Assembly (NCBI GenBank): GCA_021229015.1 | Contig: CM037780.1 | Span: 69,595,468 to 69,659,467, forward strand | Source of the DNA: Solen grandis | Lineage: Eukaryota; Mollusca; Bivalvia; Adapedonta; Solenidae | Reading direction: 5' to 3' | DNA: 64,000 bases | Shown here: positions 32,745 to 64,000 of the stretch, piece by piece | Position numbering within the stretch: the first letter of the stretch is position 1 | How the letters are laid out: each line of letters begins with the position of its first letter | The notes under the pieces: generated by a model | What the model saw: the letters and a program-made list of their open reading frames with translations, nothing else | Told to the model about the DNA's origin: nothing | Databases searched by the model: none | Translations under genes and position numbers: made by a program

Positions 32745-33554
32745 CAAAAGGGCCATGATAGCCCTATATCGCTCACCTGAGAACCACTGTTTTAAAGGAG
32801 AAATCTTGGTAGAGGGTTACCCATAGAACATCTGCCAAAACATTTTAAAATCTGGCCAGTAGTTTTGGAGCAGAAGTCTTTTAAAGTTTTCACTATATAC
32901 ATATAAGGCAAATAAGCCCTGCTCCTGGCAGCCATGTTTTATTTATGGATCGGAATAGATCGGAATAACTTAAACAATCTTGGTAGAGGGTTGCTCAAGG
33001 AAAATCTGTACCAAAACATTTTGAAGTCTAGTACAGAGTTTTGAAGGAGACGTGTTTTAAAATTTTCTTCTTTTTTCCTTTCCGTTGCCATGGCAACCAG
33101 AGTTCTACATGGATGGAGTTTATTTTAGCAACTTTTTTGCAGGTTCACCAAAGGATCATCCCTGCTCAGTTTTATCAAATTATGTCCAGTGATTTCAGAG
33201 GAGATGTTGTTTACAGTTTTCATTATGTATATTTAAGGCAAATTAGCCCCGCCCCTGGCGGCCATGTTTTTTTTATGGATTGGAATAATTTTAGCAATCT
33301 TGGTAGAGGATTACCTAAGGAAAAGTTTTCATATTTTTTTCTTTCCATTGCCATGGCAACCAGAGTTCTATATGGATCAAGTTTATTTTAGCAACTTTTG
33401 TGGAAATTCACTCAAGGACCATCACTGCCAAGTTTAATCAAATCCAGCGGTTTCAGAAGAGATGTTTAAAGCAAACTGTTCACAACACATGACAGACAAC
33501 GGATGCAGGGTGATCACAAAAGCTCACTTTGAGCATGTTATGCTCAAGTGAGCT
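32745..33554 (+). mobile_element. HINE-like element, family A, 320-bp monomer type
   Basis: Starts caaaagggccatgatagccc then atcgctcacctgag, ends agctcactttgagcatgtta tgctcaagtgagct. About 1.5 monomers with gttgccatggcaaccagagt; the microsatellite is degenerate. Confidence 0.7.
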
Positions 33555-33789
33555 AAATACTCAAAAGGGGATGGGGAAAGAGAGAGAACTATCAGTACAA
33601 AACAAATTTTGCTACGAATACAAAATTTACAAATCTGTTTGACAGAATAGGGAAAAATCGTATTCATTGTGCATAAATGACCTTGTAACTATTACTGGTT
33701 TACATGAAAATACAAAAATAGAGTTTACATTATGCAAATAACAAACACAAATCTAAAATCTGAACACACTGAAAATATAAATGGAAAAC

Positions 33790-34310
33790 ACAACTTGCAC
33801 ACATTGTCACTCTCTGGCAACTTGCACACATTGTCACTCTCTGGCAACTTGCATACATTGTCACTATCTGGCAACTTGCACACATTGTCACTCTCTGGCA
33901 ATTTGCATACATTGTCACTCTCTGGCAACTTGCATACATTGTCACAATCTGGCAACTTGCATACATTGTCACTATCTGGCAACTTGCATATATTGTCACT
34001 CTTTGGCAACTTGCATACATTGTCACTCTCTGGCAACTTGCATACATTGTCACTATCTGGCAACTTGCACACATTGTCACTATCTGACAATTTGCATACA
34101 TTGTCACTATCTGGCAACTGGCACACATTGTCACTATCTGGCAACTGGCACACATTGTCACTATCTGGCAACTTGCATTACATTGTCACTATCTGGCAAC
34201 TTGCACACATTGTCACTCTCTGGCAACTTGCACACATTGTCACTATCTGGCAACTTGCATTCATTATCACTATCTTGCATCTTGTATACATTGTCACTAT
34301 CTGACAACTA
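33790..34310. repeat. 27-bp minisatellite, about 19-20 units, downstream of the ATR stop
   Basis: Unit core cttgcacacattgtcactct plus ctggcaa, repeated about 19 times with point variants (tctctgg/tatctgg, cacac/catac). Because 27 is a multiple of three and the unit lacks stops in most frames, long open frames occur on both strands by accident. It lies 360-880 bp past the ATR stop codon, so it may be in the ATR 3' untranslated region. Confidence 0.88.
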
Positions 34311-34671
34311 TGTTGGTCCCAAATATATATATTGGAAGGAAAAAAAATAAAGAAGGCACATTAATCTTACTCCTTTATGACCCTTAATACAATGCTGTAG
34401 GCACTTGTGGCTCTTTTTGCATTTTATGCCTACGCATCCATGTAGTCAGATTTCACTATTTAGTTTCAACATTTTCAGCAGGCATCCCCATAAACAAGTA
34501 ATGGTAAAGTCCAAAGACATTGCCAGTATTTCCTCTCCTAGCACTTTCCTCCACTTACATAAAAATCCACTTACTCCATTGATAAAAGCTCTTTCCATAG
34601 TGGAGCTCCCACTTAACTCCATAGTAACTTAATCTTCCTTGGCACCAAATCCTACTGGGCATGCTGTTTGA

Positions 34672-61326
<26,655 letters not shown>

Positions 61327-61397
61327 CTGTTGTCATGGAAACAAGAGATTACAACTATAACTATTGCCTTTCTCAGAGAGGCATCATTTAGTAGAAA

Positions 61398-63430
61398 TTA
61401 AGGATTATCATTGAAGATGATGAATACCCTTGGATACCACTTTGTCAGTAACTGTAACCATATCAGTCTTGAGAAATATAACAAAGGGCGATAATTCATT
61501 AACAAGAGGGCCATGATGGCCCTGGATCGCTCACCTGAGTATACAGTTACCCAAGGAACATCAGTCTGTATTAAAACATTTTGAAATCTGGCCAGTAGTT
61601 TTAAAGGAGATGATCCCTGTAAAGTTTTCCCTATATACATAAAAGGCAAATAAGCCCCGCCCCTGGCGGCCATGTTTTTTACAGATCGGAATAATTTTAG
61701 CAACTTTGGTAGAGGTTGACCCAAGGAACATCTGTACCAATTTATTTTAAAATCTGGCCTGTAGTTTTGAAGAAGATGATTTTTAAAGTTTTCATATTTT
61801 TTTTCTTTTTGTTGCCATGGCAACCAGAGTTCTACATGGATCAAGTTTATTTTAGCAATTTTTGTTAAGGTTGACCCAAGGATCATCCCTGCCAAGTTTA
61901 ATCAAATTCTGTCCAGTGGTTTCAGAGGAAATGTTGATTAAAGTTTTCCCTATATACATATAAGGCAAATAAGCCCCGCCCCTGGCGGCCATATTTTTTA
62001 AGGATCAGAATAATTTTAGCAACTTTGGTAGAGGTTGACCCAAGGAACATCTGTACCAAATTATTTTGAAATCTGGCCAGTAGTTTTGAAGAAGATGATT
62101 TTTAAAGTTTCATATATTTTTTCTCTTTTTGTTGCCATGGCAACCAGAGTTCTACATGGATCAAGTTTATTTTAGCAACTTTTGTGAAGGTTGACCCAAG
62201 GATCATCCCTGCCAAGTTTAATTAAATTCTGTCCAGTGGTTTCAGAGGAGATGTTGTTTAAAGGTTTCTCTATATACATATAAGGCAAATAAGCCCCGCC
62301 CTTGGCGGCCATGTTTTTTTACGGATCGGAATAATTTTAGCAACTTTGGTAGAGGTTGACCCAAGGAAAATCTGTACCAATTTATTTTAAAATCTGGCCA
62401 GTAGTTTTGAAGCAGATGATTTTTATAGTTTTCAAATTATTTTTCTTTTTGTAGCCATGGCAACCAGAGTTCTTCATGGATCAACTTTATTTTAGCAACT
62501 TTTGTAGAGCCTCACCCAAGGAACATTCCTGCCAAGTTTTATTAAATTCTGTCCAACGGTTTCAGAGGAGATGTCGTTTAAAGGTTTCTCTATATACATA
62601 TAAGGCAAATAAGCCCCGCCCCTGGCGGCCATGTTTTTTTACGGATCGGAATAATTTTAGCAACTTTGGTAGAGGTTAACCCAATGAACATCTGTACCAA
62701 ATTATTTTGAAATCTGGCCAGTAGTTTTGAAGAAGATGATTTTTAAAGTTTTCATTTTTTTTTCTTCTTTTTGTTGCCATGGCAACCAGAGTTCTTCATG
62801 GATCAACTTTATTTTAGCAACTTTTGTGAAGGTTGACCTAAGGAACATTCCTGCCAAGTTTTATTAAATTCTGTCCAGTGGTTTCAGAGGAGATGTCGTT
62901 TAAAGGTTTCTCTATATACATATAAGGCAAATAAGCCCCGCCTCTGGCGGCCATGTTTTTTTACGGATCGGAATAATTTTAACAACTTTGGTAGAGGTTG
63001 ACCCAAGGAACATCTGTACCAAATTATTTTGAAATCTGGCCAGTAGTTTTGAAGGAGATGATTTTTAAAGTTTTCAAATTATTTTTCTTTTTGTAGCCAT
63101 GGCAACCAGAGTTCTGCATGGATCAACTTTATTTTAGCAACTTTTGTAGAGCCTCACCCAAGGAACATTCCTGCCAAGTTTCATTAAATTCTGTCCAGCG
63201 GTTTCAGAGAAGATGTCGTTTAAAGAAAATTGTCGACGACGCACGACGACGGACGAAGGGTGATCACAATAGCTCACTTGAGCACTTCGTGCTCAGGTGA
63301 GCTAAAAATCAAGCAAATCATGACATGCAAACAATATGCGCTACTAGGCTTGGTACTTATCAATCTTGTAAAGTTTCATTAAAATCCGACCAAATGCAGC
63401 CAAGAAACTAGAACCGCCATTGTAATGGCT
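61398..63430 (+). mobile_element. Family F element interrupted by a family A element
   Basis: 61398-61502 and 63304-63430 together align with 55889-56110 (atgatgaataccc, gagaaatataacaaagggc, then gtaaagtttcattaaaatcc). Between them a family A element is inserted after ttcattaa. Confidence 0.65.
61503..63303 (+). mobile_element. HINE/pearl-like element, family A, 320-bp monomers
   Basis: Starts caagagggccatgatggccc then tggatcgctcacctgag; ends agctcacttgagcacttcgt gctcaggtgagct. Five to six ~320-bp monomers (agccccgcccctggcggcca recurs at about 61655, 61975, 62295, 62615, 62935) and a GACGACGG tract near 63232-63256. Confidence 0.8.
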
Positions 63431-63484
63431 CAAATACCCCCCGCATGTCGCTTTGTCACAGGAATGAAGTTTACAGTTCTTGTT

Positions 63485-64000
63485 TCAAGTTTCATCTTGA
63501 TGCCTTTTATACTTTTTGAGTTATGGCCTGGACAAAAATTAAGTATGAAAATTTACAAAGGGCAATAATTCCAAAATTACACAACAAAGAGTTATGGTTC
63601 ATGGTCACTGCACGCCCCCTCAATGAGATCTATCCACATATGAAGTTTCATCTTGATATCTTTTATACTTTTTGAGTTACGGCTAGGACAAATATTAAGT
63701 ATGAAAATTTACAAAGGGCAATAACTCCTAAATTACGCGACAGAGAGTTATGGTTCTTGGTCACTGTACGCCCACTCAATGAGATCTATCCACATATGAA
63801 GTTTCATCTTGATATCTTTTATACTTTTTGAGTTACGGCTAGGACAAATATTAAGTATGAAAATTTACAAAGGGCAATAACTCCTAAATTACGCGACAGA
63901 GAGTTATGGTTCTTGGTCACTGCACGCCCCCTGAATGAGATCTATCCATGTATGAAGTTTCATCTTGATCTTTATACTTTTTGAGTTACGGCCTGGACAA
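63485..64000 (+). repeat. 156-bp tandem repeat running off the right edge
   Basis: More than three units; aagtttcatcttgat recurs at about 63487, 63643, 63799 and 63955. The unit contains gagttatggttcttggtcac and acgccccctcaatgagatct. Probably the monomer array of another HINE-like element whose ends are not in view. Confidence 0.8.

Noticed and set aside
33790..34310. CRISPR-like array
   Set aside because: The units are contiguous with no unique spacers, and the DNA is animal nuclear.
33725..34350. Open frames of 143-190 residues on both strands
   Set aside because: All are readings of the 27-bp minisatellite; overlapping low-complexity frames on both strands are expected from the unit and not evidence of a protein.
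61398..61895. 165-residue minus-strand frame
   Set aside because: It lies wholly in family A and F repeat sequence and reads the satellite monomers; no domain.

Overview
This is a stretch of animal nuclear DNA, most likely from a bivalve mollusc. It has intron-split genes with GT/AG splice sites, AT-rich introns packed with dispersed repeats, and many short elements built like the bivalve 'pearl'/HINE (Helentron-associated) repeats: an internal tandem monomer, an ACGG-type microsatellite and a 3' hairpin. The species cannot be named from sequence alone. Two 100-N gaps (1612-1711 and 13901-14000) divide the window into three contigs.

Contig 1 (1-1611) holds a 33-bp minisatellite, a tRNA-derived SINE, a class I myosin motor exon (minus strand) with a one-base frame break, a 28-bp tandem repeat that copies that exon's splice acceptor, and a fragment of a coiled-coil-like reading frame cut by the gap.

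Contig 2 (1712-13900) is a second, slightly diverged copy of 37.66-45.58 kb. It carries nine exons of ATR, the last of them truncated. Both of its ends lie at the N gaps, so it is most simply an alternative haplotype contig scaffolded in the wrong place. Comparing the two copies shows filled and empty insertion sites for several mobile elements.

Contig 3 (14001-64000) has three parts. First, on the plus strand, is the 3' end of a SCAMP gene (14.6-23.1 kb), with four tandem versions of the exon for the fourth membrane segment. All four are exactly 118 nt and in the same phase, followed by one constant last exon; this looks like a mutually exclusive exon cassette. Second is an AT-rich intergenic region with a hAT-like element and a dead mariner (29.57-31.78 kb) that has a tandem-repeat element inserted at its ORF end. 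Third, on the minus strand, is the C-terminal portion of the DNA-damage checkpoint kinase ATR in 27 exons (61326 down to 34672). These exons join into one uninterrupted frame of about 1,052 residues covering most of FAT, the PI3K-like kinase domain and FATC. The N-terminal part lies beyond the right edge.

SCAMP (plus) and ATR (minus) are convergent and functionally unrelated. The strongest candidates for something new are the SCAMP exon cassette and a set of repeat families that share a CAAGA-type 5' end and a 3' hairpin while exchanging internal satellites.
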